NCBI GenBank assembly: GCA_027627225.1
Contig: CM051025.1
Location: 56,483,681-56,547,680, forward strand
Reading direction: 5' to 3'
DNA from: Congeria kusceri
Taxonomy: Eukaryota > Mollusca > Bivalvia > Myida > Dreissenidae
DNA length: 64,000 bases
This document shows, piece by piece, positions 11,691-23,500 of the stretch (the stretch's first letter is position 1; every line of letters starts with the position of its first letter). A model generated the notes under the pieces. That model did no database searches. It was not told where the DNA came from and worked only from the letters and a program-made list of their open reading frames with translations. A program made the position numbers and the translations under genes.

Positions 11691-14283
11691 CTTTCTATTG
11701 GATATGTAATTGGGACACATGCCCTTCTGTTCAAAAACAACGACAAAATGAACATCTTATAAATATATTTTCACTTAAATCAAGCCGTTGTTTACAAAGA
11801 GAATTACAGAGAAAACGTCGTACATGTCTGAAAACGTAGTATCAAAATCTATTCTAATGTAAGCAAGTACAAACTTATTATTACAAGTCTTAAGACAGCA
11901 AGATGTTCTGATAAAGTTTCAGTAATCTAAAATCAGCCAGTCACAAGACGAAATTAATATGTTAAATGACATTTTGTAATATTATGTTATTAGTACGCAT
12001 AACTTGAATCTGTTAGGCCGCAAATTGAACGAAATAACTTTTTTTGTAATTCAATCACAAATTCGTTGTATTATACATTATAAATTGCCAATTGAAAAAC
12101 AACTGTAATTAGACTGTTCAATGTTTAGCGTATCTTGTAAACAATACTGCAATACGAAAGACATTGGTGTTTGCAGCACGAAAGGTATGGCAACATAACA
12201 CCATGCGAACTAGTGTCTATGTCAAACGCATCCAATTACTTCTTGAACATAATAGGTCGTGAAAACTATAATCTAACCAAACCATAAGTATACTATCTAG
12301 AAACTTCCATCCAACTATTTAATAGGAAGTTAAGATTGCGGCGTGTCAAATTCCCGTTTGTCGGATTTTTGTTTCAGTCTAGGTCCCGTATATGCCCGCC
12401 GCTCCCCCATGGGGGAAAATATTGATAGGTGCGTGACTAATGAGAGTTATATAAATACCTGATACGTTTGTGTCTTTAATTTAACCCAAAGGTTAATTAA
12501 TAATGAACCATTTGTACTATGTTACAATAGTAATCATAATGAGCAATGCGTAGATACATGTACACGACTTAAAACCTATGTTTCTTAATATCTCTAAAGG
12601 CGCTTTCCAGTACTTATATGTATAATTATGTATATTACGATCTTAGCTGAATACGACTAATACGAATACGAAGTACCACCAATGTGAATTAAATGTTTTC
12701 AATGTGTGCATAATACTTATTAAAATATTTTCTATGAATATAAATTTACTACAATTTTGATGTAGATCCAGAAAAAAAACCTTTCGTTGATTTACTGTTG
12801 TCACCAACAAAAAGCTTCTATATAAAATATTTATGTTGCAATTTGATTTAGTAAACATCACAATCAAAATACTTTTGCGGCGTATATATACTATATTTGA
12901 GATGATAGTGTGTTTGGAGTGTTTATGGTTATAACCCGATATTAACCGATATTACCAAACGTTTGAAGTGCTCAACTCTGTGTACATGTCACACACACAT
13001 CAAAATACACACATTTATTGATTTGGAAAATAATTTCGAATGACTCAGCATATCGAAACGTACTAACGGATTTTACTCTAAATGGTACGTTTTGCTCTTA
13101 AAGTCTGAACAAAAATACATGTTTTCTAGTTATTCACATTGTAAAATGATATCGGATTACCCGGTAATGATTAATGACAACAGTTTATCATCGAAATATT
13201 GTGTTTCCCAAATTGAAACCAAAGGTTAATTTAATCATGGTCTTACACCTATGGAATTGCGACTTCGATTAAGGAATAAGGAAATGAATTAATCTGTTGT
13301 CTGATTGAGTCTATGGTGGAAAACAGTTTCCATTATGTAAAAGTGCATATTACCGTCTCATAATGGACGGATATACGATATATCAGTAGAACCCAGTATT
13401 AACATCAAAATGTCTTTCATTTAAGGCAAGCGACCAATTGTTTGTAAAACACCGTTCACAGTATGAAAAACACACACGCAATCATAATTACAACTAGGCT
13501 GACCGACTGGTGACATTCAAATTAAATCTTATGGTAATACAATACAATTCAACGTTCAGTTGTATTACAATTTAATTAATCAATGGTACAGCAATTTCTG
13601 AAGCACGACGAAATGGAATTTATAAGAGTGTTATTTCATTGCCATTTTCATTAACAATGGTACTTAGAATTTGATAAGGGACACATTTAAGTCATTTAAA
13701 TAATGAAAAACAGAAATGCATTTGCTCTCACAGTTTCGTAGCGCCAAGCCAGCACCCTGTCTGTCCGTTGTAAGGGATGGAACCTTTTAATGTATGTCTC
13801 CTATAGACCTGTTTTGTATGTTATAACGACATTAGCAGTCCGTCCTGTATGTTTTACGATGTCAACGTTGTTTCCTTCTGCGTGTCTAACATTTCATTTT
13901 ACTCCATTCGATCTTGACCATTATTCCACATATAATTAATGACCATAAGATCCCCGCAGAAGGGCTAGATCGTGCCACAAACACCAAAGTGATTGTCGTT
14001 TGTTTGGAGAAAACTTGCATTGTCCAATTTTAAACAAACTTCCATTGTTTGTGTATGGACATATTGTTTGAACAGAAGCCAAACATTGAACAGATCGGAC
14101 CAAAAATACTAGAGTTATTGTCCCATATTTGTGCAAGAAGGCGGAAAAGGCAAAACGAATTTTATGCAGGATAGACTCTTCATTTTTCATTTAAATTTAA
14201 ATATATCTATAACATCGTCCTTTGTTTAGTGAATTTGTTTTTCTGAGCCATTGTTTAAACTGGAAGATGTCTGCTCTCATTCG
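11691..14283. other. AT-rich intergenic DNA, nothing recognised
   Basis: No exon, RNA gene or element end could be supported. An 84-residue open frame on the minus strand near 13936-14190 has no recognisable motif and no splice context. Confidence 0.4.
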
Positions 14284-14418
14284 ACTCAAATTAACATTGA
14301 AGTAATTGCTGTTTGATGGCATTGTCAATCTAGTTGTCGTTTCATTTACATGTAATACGTTGATGAGATTTACTTGACAATGCAATCAAACAGCTATTAC
14401 TTCAATGTTAATTTGAGT
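14284..14418. repeat. 45-bp inverted repeat with 45-nt loop
   Basis: The arm at 14284-14328 starts 'actcaaattaacattgaagt'. Its reverse complement is at 14374-14418, with only two or so mismatches. The transcript would form a long hairpin. The arms are too long and too perfect for a typical animal pre-miRNA, so a fold-back MITE or recent inverted duplication is more likely. Confidence 0.85.
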
Positions 14419-14779
14419 TAGCTAGGTTATAAATGTTACGATTTTTACATGTAAAAAACTTTTAAACTTTTAATTTTTTCTAATCGACAACTAACAATAT
14501 AAGAAAATAAAATATGCATACAATATGGTACTGTCCTAAATTACTTTTAATACAGTATAGCTTTACCGATTTTTGTTATCCACTGGTATAAGCATTAACG
14601 TAACGTGTGCAACGCTATTTGCATGTTACAATATAAACGCCAATAAAACCACTATTGTACCAGCTAAAGAGAACACACTAAAGAAACTATATTAACAGTT
14701 CTTTCCATTGCGATCACAAATAAAAAAATAATCAGCGTTTTGTACATAATTATAACTGTAAATGGTGTTTATGCGTGCT

Positions 14780-16900
14780 TTGCTTTGTCATAGTCCACTG
14801 TTTGGGCAGACATTTCCCAAAATATCACTAAATTGTCTTCCGTACAGGGCAATTTTAAGACTAACTTTTCCAGTGCTGTTGAAGCTCGTATTTTGCAAAC
14901 TGACATGCCTTTAGGATATTTAACGGTCGATGCAATTAATTTTTCATGATTGTTTCATTTTCTCCCAGTACTGGCAATGGTAGCCTAAAGGTTATCACCT
15001 GCAATTGATTTGGAAATTGTAAAATATAACACAGAAAGGTTGGCAGTTGTATAATGTCTGGATGATTCAACAAGATGTTAAATATCAGCAGTATCATTGT
15101 ATAGCGTGCTACTGCTTCCTCTGATACTGCTTCTGCTGCTGCTGCTAATGCTACTGTTTCGGCTACCTCTACTACTATTGCTGCTGTTCTACTATTGGTC
15201 TACTACCATATTGATCATTACAGCTGTTAACGCAGAGTTTGAAGGATCCCGTGAAGGACCATTAGCTCTAGTGTCGATCCAAATTGAATTGAATACAACA
15301 CTGAATGCATAGTTGATCTTAACATTTTGTTTCACGTCCATTGTGGATGGTTCAGCTTTTATTCGCCAATTACGTGGATGTACTCCATTGCAGTATGCAG
15401 GTAAAGTTAGCCAACTGTCAGTGTATTATTTACAAATGTCACAATCGCACAACACAAGTGTGTAATCATGTCTGGGTCCGGATTGAGACGTAAACCTTTG
15501 CTTAAATAGCATCTTGAGAGTTTTTGTCACTTATTGCAAAAATTGAGCACATTTCAAACACACTTGGCAAGTTATTATAGTTAAGTGCCACGTTTTTCTT
15601 ATGTATTTATTTAAATAAAAATATATAATGACTAAATTTGTTGTGATAACTGTTCTGATCTATCGGAAAAGAAGGTTAATTCAACTATCTTTGTTACCTT
15701 ATTTTTTCTCATTCTGTTTTAAACCGCGAGGGTAATGTATAATATTTATTAACATCATTGTGATCATCTGTATAAAATACCCGGTATTAATATAGATTTA
15801 TTCAACGAATATACTTTTTTGTTGGTAATTGTGTTTGCATGCAAAGACACATTAGGTTTTCATTTTAGACTATTAGAATAAACACAAAAGACGATATCTG
15901 CGTCTCAATTAAATCCATTTCATGTCGATGAAATCAGGATGTCACACATGGCACTAAAATTGGATTGAACATCGGCTAATTCAAAGGCTGATGTAGGTAT
16001 ATTTTGTGTTTACATTTGACCATTATTTTGTGCATATAATTGAAATACACTTCACACATTTAATTTTATTTTTTTATACACACCATATGTTTTTAAGCAA
16101 TTATGCAATTAGGTCAATCATACTTAGTTTACATAATTTATTTGGTATATCCATTTTGTTTGAACAAATTCAAGTTACACAAAACAAATTGCGTTACTCT
16201 CTCCCCGCATATCACAAACTCGTACTGACAATACTTATACGAAATGGCAAATTCTTAGCGTGTTTTTTTGGGGTTCAAGTTAGAATTACCTACTTATTAA
16301 AATGATAATAGCTGAAGCATTGCAAATAGTATGAACGGGAATAGTAAAATTTAAAAGTCAGTTAAATATGCTAACATTTGACAAACTAGCTTTATAGTTA
16401 CCACACATACGTATCATTCCATATTATTTCTTTATACGTATAGTGTTGCAGTACATGAATATATTGTACTCCATCACGTACTACTAAATATACGTTCACG
16501 ACTTGATTTTTAACACGTAATATGACTTGTTGAGCTTGTACGATGCATGATTGTTTCTCGAAAATAACAGCGAAATCAACTTTTATTTAACGCGGGAGAA
16601 GTTGTCTCGGTTCTTTGTAATACAGTATTTATGGTAAAATATGCCGACGATTATATGACGGATCAAAAGTGATGGATAGCGTCGTCAGTAGGCATTCCCT
16701 GTGCCTTTGTTGATACAAAGTTTTACCGATCCACAAGTATTGAATTAGATTTGTTGTCTATTTATTGTTGTTTAACAGTGTATGTGTTTGACAAAATGTT
16801 TAAATAACTATTAGACACTTCAATGCAGAAATGCATTTGTACTCACACTAAACGAGCAAACGTTTTAAACATCCGGAGCAGCCTGTGGTCTTTCCACTCT
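14780..16900. repeat. Duplicated intergenic block, copy P
   Basis: Related to 25240-26050 plus 30195-30330 (copy Q) and 32640-32920 (copy R). Anchors: 'cagtgctgttgaagctcgta' (14872), 'catgcctttaggata' (14905), 'tgattgtttcattttc' (14947), an imperfect CTG/CTA stretch (15110-15190), and 'cgatatctgcgt...tgtcgatgaaatcagga' (15891). The later part (16610-16760, 'tatttatggtaaaatatgc') is also related to 36510-36650 and 37205-37340. No coding capacity recognised. Confidence 0.65.
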
Positions 16901-16903
16901 AAC

Positions 16904-17467
16904 AAATACCAATCGTTGACTGCAGTCCTATACATGTAGAGGATTTCTACAAATACCAATCGTTGACTGCAGTCCTATACATGTAGAGGATTTCTACAAA
17001 TACCAATCGTTGACTGCAGTCCTATACATGTAGAGGATTTCTACAAATACCAATCGTTGACTGCAGTCCTATACATGTAGAGGATTTCTACAAATACCAA
17101 TCGTTGACTGCAGTCCTATACATGTAGAGGATTTCTACAAATACCAATCGTTGACTGCAGTCCTATACATGTAGAGGATTTCTACAAATACCAATCGTTG
17201 ACTGCAGTCCTATACATGTAGAGGATTTCTACAAATACCAATCGTTGACTGCAGTCCTATACATGTAGAGGATTTCTACAAATACCAATCGTTGACTGCA
17301 GTCCTATACATGTAGAGGATTTCTACAAATACCAATCGTTGACTGCAGTCCTATACATGTAGAGGATTTCTACAAATACCAATCGTTGACTGCAGTCCTA
17401 TACATGTAGAGGATTTCTACAAATACCAATCGTTGACTGCAGTCCTATACATGTAGAGGATTTCTAC
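16904..17467. repeat. 47-bp minisatellite, 12 identical copies
   Basis: Twelve head-to-tail units of exactly 47 bp (period from 'aaatacc' at 16904, 16951 and so on to 17468), each containing 'caatcgttgactgcagtc' and 'ctatacatgtagaggatttc'. I see no substitution between copies, in contrast to the decayed 31-bp arrays. This implies very recent expansion or homogenisation, or an assembly-derived copy number. There are no spacers, so it is not a CRISPR array. Confidence 0.97.
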
Positions 17468-18135
17468 AAATAACGATTGTGTCAAAAGTGTTCAAAGCCT
17501 TGTCCTAAATCATAGGATCATTTTCAAATAGGTACAGCATTTTTTTTAATAATTTCGATTCAGATTTTGAACATGATCTGTGAGATTTTACATCGTCAGT
17601 TTTAATATTACTTACTTTGTATCCGTTTATTGTGTGATTTTAGTTAACATTTATGATGTATAATGGAGCTTATTTGCATCTTATGGTGTTGCAACAGTTT
17701 ACAACTTTACAGTTTACAATTTATTGAGTAATACAGTGGGCAACATGCCCATTAGTATACAAAATTTAGGTATAATAATATGCATAAAAACAAAGTCAAA
17801 GGTCACCAATAACATCCATACTGAATATAAACATTTATCAAACAAATATCGAAATTATTCAGCAATAGATAATAAGCTAGAGGTGGAATATATATTGTAT
17901 ACTCAACATAATACATTAGTCATATTACGTATAGAAAAACTTTATAATTTGCAAAGCTTTATAAATAAACATTGCCAATATTTTTTATTAACACTGCTAT
18001 TTTGAGAGGTAAGTAATTCTATAAAGTTGATCATATTTGGTCTAAGATAATAAAATGGACTTATGTTAATCTTTCTAACATCATGATACAGTATACATTC
18101 AAGGATAACGCAAGGATAAAGTGGTATTCATCTTA
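17468..18135. other. Intergenic, nothing recognised
   Basis: AT-rich sequence between the 47-bp array and the LINE. The 93-residue plus-strand frame at 17724-18005 has no family features. Confidence 0.4.
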
Positions 18136-19790
18136 AAGAGCATTGCCTAAGTAACATTTTCTTTCTTCATAAGGTATAGCTGCTGGTTTCTGCCATCTAC
18201 CAGTTTCAAATTTAAGTCTATGTGCAGATACTCTTAATCTGGAGAAGGCCATTCTATACTTGGAAATATTTTCATCATTTAAATAGGGTTGAAATTTAAA
18301 ATCTGATATCAATATGTACGTTTTAGCTCTGCTTGATTCACGTAATTCAGAGTTCCATCTTTGAACAAATATATCTGTTACTCTGACTTTAAACATACTT
18401 AAAAATACATCTGCATCCCCAACACCTTGATTTAACCACACATCATTAAAACCACAATTTCCTAATAAGTTTTTAACAATATATACCCATGATTTTCTAC
18501 TGGAATAAATATCAAATTCTCTGTACATGATGTAATAAACAATTTAACAAATTTAATAGATTGCACGTGTACTTTCTTCAGCCAATATCTAATTACATTA
18601 AGCGCATGTCTAACCGATAAAAGGTGTTCTTCCCAATTCACCATATATGCAGTTATTCTGTTTGTATTCAGACTTCTAATAATTCTTTACAAAAATTTAA
18701 ATGTAATCGCTCTATTTGAATATTGTTATGAAGCCCCCATATCTCTGAACCATAGCTACATTTCTAACCTGTGGTGTATTGTAATATTAATAAATCTTGA
18801 CAAACATTGTCTTAATTTAAAGATAGCCTTTAAAGATTTTCCAGACAAACTGTCAAAAGTTTTTGAAAATGAACCTCCAGAAGAGAAAACAAAACCCAAG
18901 TAAGTAAATTGATCAACAATCCCTAAATTATTATCATCATAATAAAAATGCGTTTCTCCTCCGTTTTCCTCCTTTTTTAGAAACCATGTTTTTAGTCTTT
19001 GTGAGTTTACCATTAGTTTCCATTTATCGCAATATTGTTTTAATAAATGTAACCCTTCTTGCAAACCAGTCTCAGTCTCTGAAACAACACAATATAATCT
19101 GCATACAACAAAATAAGTTACTTAAAAACGTCTTAAGTTATTTCGTCATAATGATTAGTCACCAAAAATTCCCCAATATCATTTAAATACATCGAAAATA
19201 AAAAAGGAGACACTGATCAATCCTGACGTACCTCTAACATACATGTAAAGCTATCACTAACCTCGTTATCATATTTAACTCTTGACTTAACCATTCTATA
19301 CATTGAGCGGATGATGTTCAGCATTTTACCCCTAACACCAAGTTTAATAAGTTTATACCAAGTAATATCTCTAACAACATAATCGATTTCTTTAGTAAAG
19401 TCTATAAATGTTACGTACAACTGTTTATTCTCATTCAATAAGTGATTTATTACATTATGTAGCACAAAAATATTATCTATAGTACCCATCTTTTGTCTGA
19501 ATCCTGCCTGAGCCATTGTAAACATTATACCTTTCTGCCATTTTAATTTTTGTGTGAATAGTTTCCCTAATGTACTTAACAATATTATACCCCTGTAAGT
19601 ATTTGTACTATTTATATCCATTTTCTTATGCAATGGTACCACATAACCCTCGGACCATGTTTCTGGAAAGTAACCGAAATCAAAAATCTTATTAATCAAT
19701 TTACAAAGAACAGTCGAAAACACAGCTTCACATCCACACTTAAAACATTCATGAAGAAAACAATCTGGCCCGCCCGCTTTATTTCAACAT
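18136..19790 (-). pseudogene. 5'-truncated LINE reverse transcriptase, family 1 (minus copy)
   Basis: Minus-strand fragments in several frames form the C-terminal half of a non-LTR retrotransposon ORF2. From 5' to 3' these are: a GGPD-type start of the RT domain near 19780; 'FGYFPETWSEG', 'VVPLHKK', 'YRGI' and 'AQAGFRQKMGTIDNIFVLH' (19217-19723); a catalytic box reading YADY instead of YADD near 19105; thumb-like 'FTYLGFVFSSGGSF' (18756-19064); and the tail 'RLRVSAHRLKFETGRWQKP' (18133-18528). Frameshifts and stops separate the pieces, and the endonuclease and ORF1 are missing, as expected for 5' truncation on insertion. The plus-strand element at 33612-35950 is of the same family. The clade (jockey/CR1-like or other) is not resolved. 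Confidence 0.9.
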
Positions 19791-19859
19791 GATAAAGTCA
19801 AATTATATATAAAGTTAAAGTGTACTAAAACTCTAGCTTTCTATTTGTGTGAGTTTCTT

Positions 19860-20130
19860 CCCGGTTGAATATCCCCATCGTCCAGGTGGTTGAGTATGAG
19901 TCGTGGGAATCGTGTCGTGGGTGTCGTGTCGTGGGAGTCGTGTCGTGGGACGTGTCGTGGGAAACCCGGGCTACATGCGTGTGCGTAAAGTGTCGTCTAG
20001 TCCGGGACGGCACTTTCCGACTACAGCGAATTTATGATTAGAAGAGACTTCCTTTAAACAAAAAACACCATAACAGCGGAAAGTGTCGCCCTGGATTAGT
20101 CTGTAATCGCATAGCAATGAGTAACATCGC
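19860..20130 (+). repeat. 'gtcgtcccgg' hairpin repeat, copy 1, with short GTCGTGGGA tandem
   Basis: A short tandem of 'gtcgtggga' variants (about 19893-19962) leads into 'aaagtgtcgtctagtccgg' and a decayed 'gacggcactttccg', then 'gcggaaagtgtcgccctgg'. The same order of blocks is seen at 62985-63175, where the hairpin is nearly perfect. I recall this as an abundant dispersed repeat of bivalve genomes (from memory, unverified). Confidence 0.7.
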
Positions 20131-20869
20131 TTTACAATTGTGTTGTTTTTGTACAATTTAAAATATGCATGCTCAAAGCGGACCCTGGCCATTAATCCAG
20201 TAAAAGTATTTGATAATCAGTCTAGTTATATGAGTATGATCGACGTTTGTTGAAATGTCTATTATCTAAGTTATTACCATTTGGATAAATAAATCCATTT
20301 ATTTCGCATACTAGACGATTACATTCATTGAAGTGGTTATAACAGTAAGCAACGATTTGATTTAGTGATTTAATTATATGTACACACTCTTTGTGCATGT
20401 AGCGCAACATGCCGCAAGGATACGTCAACAACATGGCATTGAGCGAATTGTGCTGTCGTGCACGTATCTTTTATATAAGTAACACTAATTTGGTTAAAAC
20501 ATATTTTATTTCATGCACACATATGAGTATACGAAACATATACTGTTATACATAATTCGCACGTTCAGAAAATGGATAGGAACGGAAGATAAAATATTTC
20601 ATGGTTCTTCTCCATAAATATTATTTGTATGCAAGTATGTAACATTTCTATCAGTGACAGTCATGTGTTAAAATATAACGAGTTGGGGTGCTGGTTAGAA
20701 AGAGATATAGGATAATATCCGATAGAATAATATAAATACTAGAGAGTGGAGAACGACTTGTAAATGGTGAAGGTGAAACCTCGTATAGAGAGTAAAACGT
20801 AAAATAAGAATGGTTTAGGTTGAACAGTTTAACATGAAACGAGTTTTTCGCTGTAACAGAGAGCTAGGT
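20131..20869. other. Intergenic, possibly LINE 3' untranslated sequence
   Basis: No coding sequence recognised. The part nearest 20870 lies just downstream of the minus-strand LINE stop and may be its 3' UTR. Confidence 0.35.
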
Positions 20870-23500
20870 ATCAAATCGTTTACTAGTTTTTATGTACATA
20901 TGAACTGCATCAAACATAAGCGTGTTTTTATCATAGTCGATACTTTGATCTCCATCTAAAAGTGTATTAATGTTGGGCATGTCAGAGGAGAAATTGTTCT
21001 GATAAGAACTTCTCGTTGTTGCCTGAATACGTTACATTCGAAAAAAATAATGGAATACTGATTCGACTGCACCACAGTTGCATAAAGGTGATTGAACAAT
21101 ATTGCACATATATAGATGTTGCTTAAGTGAACTACATTTAGTTCTGAGTCTGGAGTGGAGAATCTGTTGGCGACTTTCACCATAGTAATACAATAAATTA
21201 GGTTTAATATTATCATTATCAAGTAGCAATTTGAAAGTGTTTAGAGAATCAATATTTCTTGTTTTCAGACGAAGGGTATTCCATGCCATCATTGTTGATG
21301 GTACAAATGAATTTGAATATGTAGTTGTACGAGGTGTCACATTTCTACTGTTCGCTCCATTTCGCAATTGATACAGGTTATTAGCTCCGACTGTATCAAG
21401 AACTATAGATTTAAGGTACGTCGGCGCTAGTTTTGCGGTAATTGTATACAAGAGAATATGTTTCTGGCGCCGCATATTTAATGTTTCCCACCCAACCTCT
21501 CTGTATAACTTGTTTATCGAAACAAGTTTGGTACAACCCGATACAATTCGCGCAGCTTCAATTTGATTTTTTGTAAGTCATCTTTTTCAAATTGTCAACA
21601 ATTGTCAAATACTACATCCGAATATTCAAGTACAGGTCTTATAAACTAGAGGAATATAACTTCTAAAGCGTTTCGATCAAGAGTATATTAAAGACGGCGC
21701 ATACTATTTAATTGTTTCCAGGCTTTTTCTTTGAAATGTGCGATATGTTCGTGCCAAGTGCAGTCGAAAATTAATTATTTGTTAATAAAGGATCCTTTCA
21801 AAAACCTTTTCAAGAGTATTTAAAAGACATATGGGTCCATAGTTAGACGCTAATCATGGGTCACATTTTTTAAAGACTGAACACGCATTTGAAATTTTTC
21901 ACGCGTCTGGCCTTTTACATTGGGTCAGACAAACATTAAAAAGATTGCAAATCGGGTTTTTAACTGATGCATAGATTCGCGTAGGATTCGATCATCAATC
22001 CCATCTGGACCCGAGGCTTTACCCAATTTAAATTTTTTAAAGGCGTCTAATTCTTCAGTGGGCGTTATAGAAACAGACTGAATGATATGTTCACAAAAGC
22101 TATGGCTTGATGGTACTTCTCGATTAGAGTCATCTATATAAGACTGCATAGCGAAATATTCGTTCTGCATATTAGCCTTTTCAATATTATCTGTAATAAG
22201 AGCGTCCGTTCTTTTGTCACGTAAAGATGGTATTCACTTATGTTCGTTAGGTGAAATAAAATTCGCAGAATTTTCCACCAATCTTTTGAGTTAACATTGG
22301 ATGATTTTAATTTTATACTAAGATTTTCAATGTAATTAGTTTTGACTTGACGTATAAGTGAGACAACTTGATTACGTACAGTTCAAAATTTTGCCGAATG
22401 AATATGTGAGCCAGATAGTTTAGCTTTGTGATATAATCGTTTTCGTTTACGTATTTTGGATTTGATGATATTATTCATCCAAGGGGCATCTCCTGCCCTT
22501 ATGCAAATATTTTTATTATGGATTTACTTTAGCGCAGCATCACACATAGCGTGTGTTATATTTTTAATATATATATGTATATCTTAACGACTAACTGATC
22601 CCATTCTACACATCAGAGTAAAGTTCGTATTTTTTCATAATCCCCTAAATCATAGCGCCATATGTGTCGATTAAAACTTTTGCGAACAGGCTTATTATGT
22701 TTTACTATAACAAATACCGGACAGTGGCAACGTATGTTATGGTTCAGAAATGGTTCGCCAGTACCAGATGAAACGATCGAATCGGGGTTACTAACAAATA
22801 TAAGGTCGATCACAGATGTCGAGTGTTATGTATAGTGAGTTTGTTCGTCAAGCATCTGTGTACAATTGTTTTCAGCACACAACCCTTAACTTTCCGTGCT
22901 GAAAGTAATGCCCGTGTATTAAGATTGAAGTCGCCTGTAACAATTATATCGCGAATTCCAGAGTCGGTCGCTAATCCAAATAAAGTTTCTAGTGGATCCA
23001 TATATGCGTTGTCAGCCTTTGGTGGGCGGTAGACTAATCCGAATAAAATTGTTTTCTTTTTACATAATTTTATTTTAAGCCAAATACATTCTAGTCCGAC
23101 CGGTTCAAGGTCCTCTCTACGTATGTATGCGAACGCTTCATTAATATAGACTGCTTCTCCGCCGTGCGGATCTAGCGGTCTGTCTTTTTGAACAGGTAAA
23201 TTGTAACCATGAAAGCAAATGTCACTGGAAGAAGTTGCGCTACAGAGCCATGTTTTAGTAAAGGCTATAACATCGAATGAGTTTAAACTTGAGTAAAGGT
23301 CTGTTTTGTTGGCAGTACTTTGTACTTTGTAATGAACAAATGAGAACAGATTTTTCATAGAATTTAGAATACTACTTTCAGCAAAACTCACACTGGAAAA
23401 CGAACTGTTATGAGATTCGGCTGATGAAGGACCGGGATTTGGATGTATATCAACTGATAGGGATAAAATTATATGTAAATATAGACTACACGACAGCACG
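20870..23500 (-). pseudogene. CR1/L2-like LINE with endonuclease, RT core deleted
   Basis: Minus-strand ORF2 relic. The 229-residue frame 22810-23499 is an AP-type endonuclease: 'DPHGGEAVYIN', 'ILFGLVYRPPKAD' and 'TGDFNLN' (about residues 110-194), but the usual ETW catalytic Glu reads K ('FTKTWL', residues 80-85). It starts with a hydrophobic segment and 'DIHPNPGP'. The endonuclease end (22613-22813, 'MIDLIFVSNPDS') and the RT entry ('LGKASGPDGIDDRILRE', 21925-22170) follow. The palm with the [FY]ADD box is absent: from about 21800 the similarity jumps to the C-terminal part ('FIRPVLEYSDVVFD', then 21032-21475 with a C-x-CG-x2-E-x3-H motif), ending with a stop near 20873. It combines an internal deletion with frameshifts and so is dead. 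Confidence 0.9.
23428..23457 (-). other. 2A-like motif (xDIHPNPGP) before the LINE endonuclease
   Basis: Residues 15-24 of the endonuclease frame read SVDIHPNPGP after a leucine-rich run, close to the 2A consensus D-x-E-x-NPGP but with H in place of E. 2A and 2A-like peptides are known at this place in some non-LTR elements. Whether this variant causes ribosome skipping or is part of a signal-like leader cannot be told. Confidence 0.6.

Noticed and set aside
13936..14385. 84- and 62-residue minus-strand frames
   Set aside because: No domain, splice or start context; the second runs through the 45-bp inverted repeat.
15097..15312. 71-residue leucine-rich frame that looks like a signal peptide
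   Set aside because: It is a CTG/CTA-rich microsatellite-like stretch also found in the duplicate at 25620; no mature protein follows.
16904..17467. CRISPR-like array
   Set aside because: Units are directly adjacent with no spacers, and the window is eukaryotic; it is a minisatellite.
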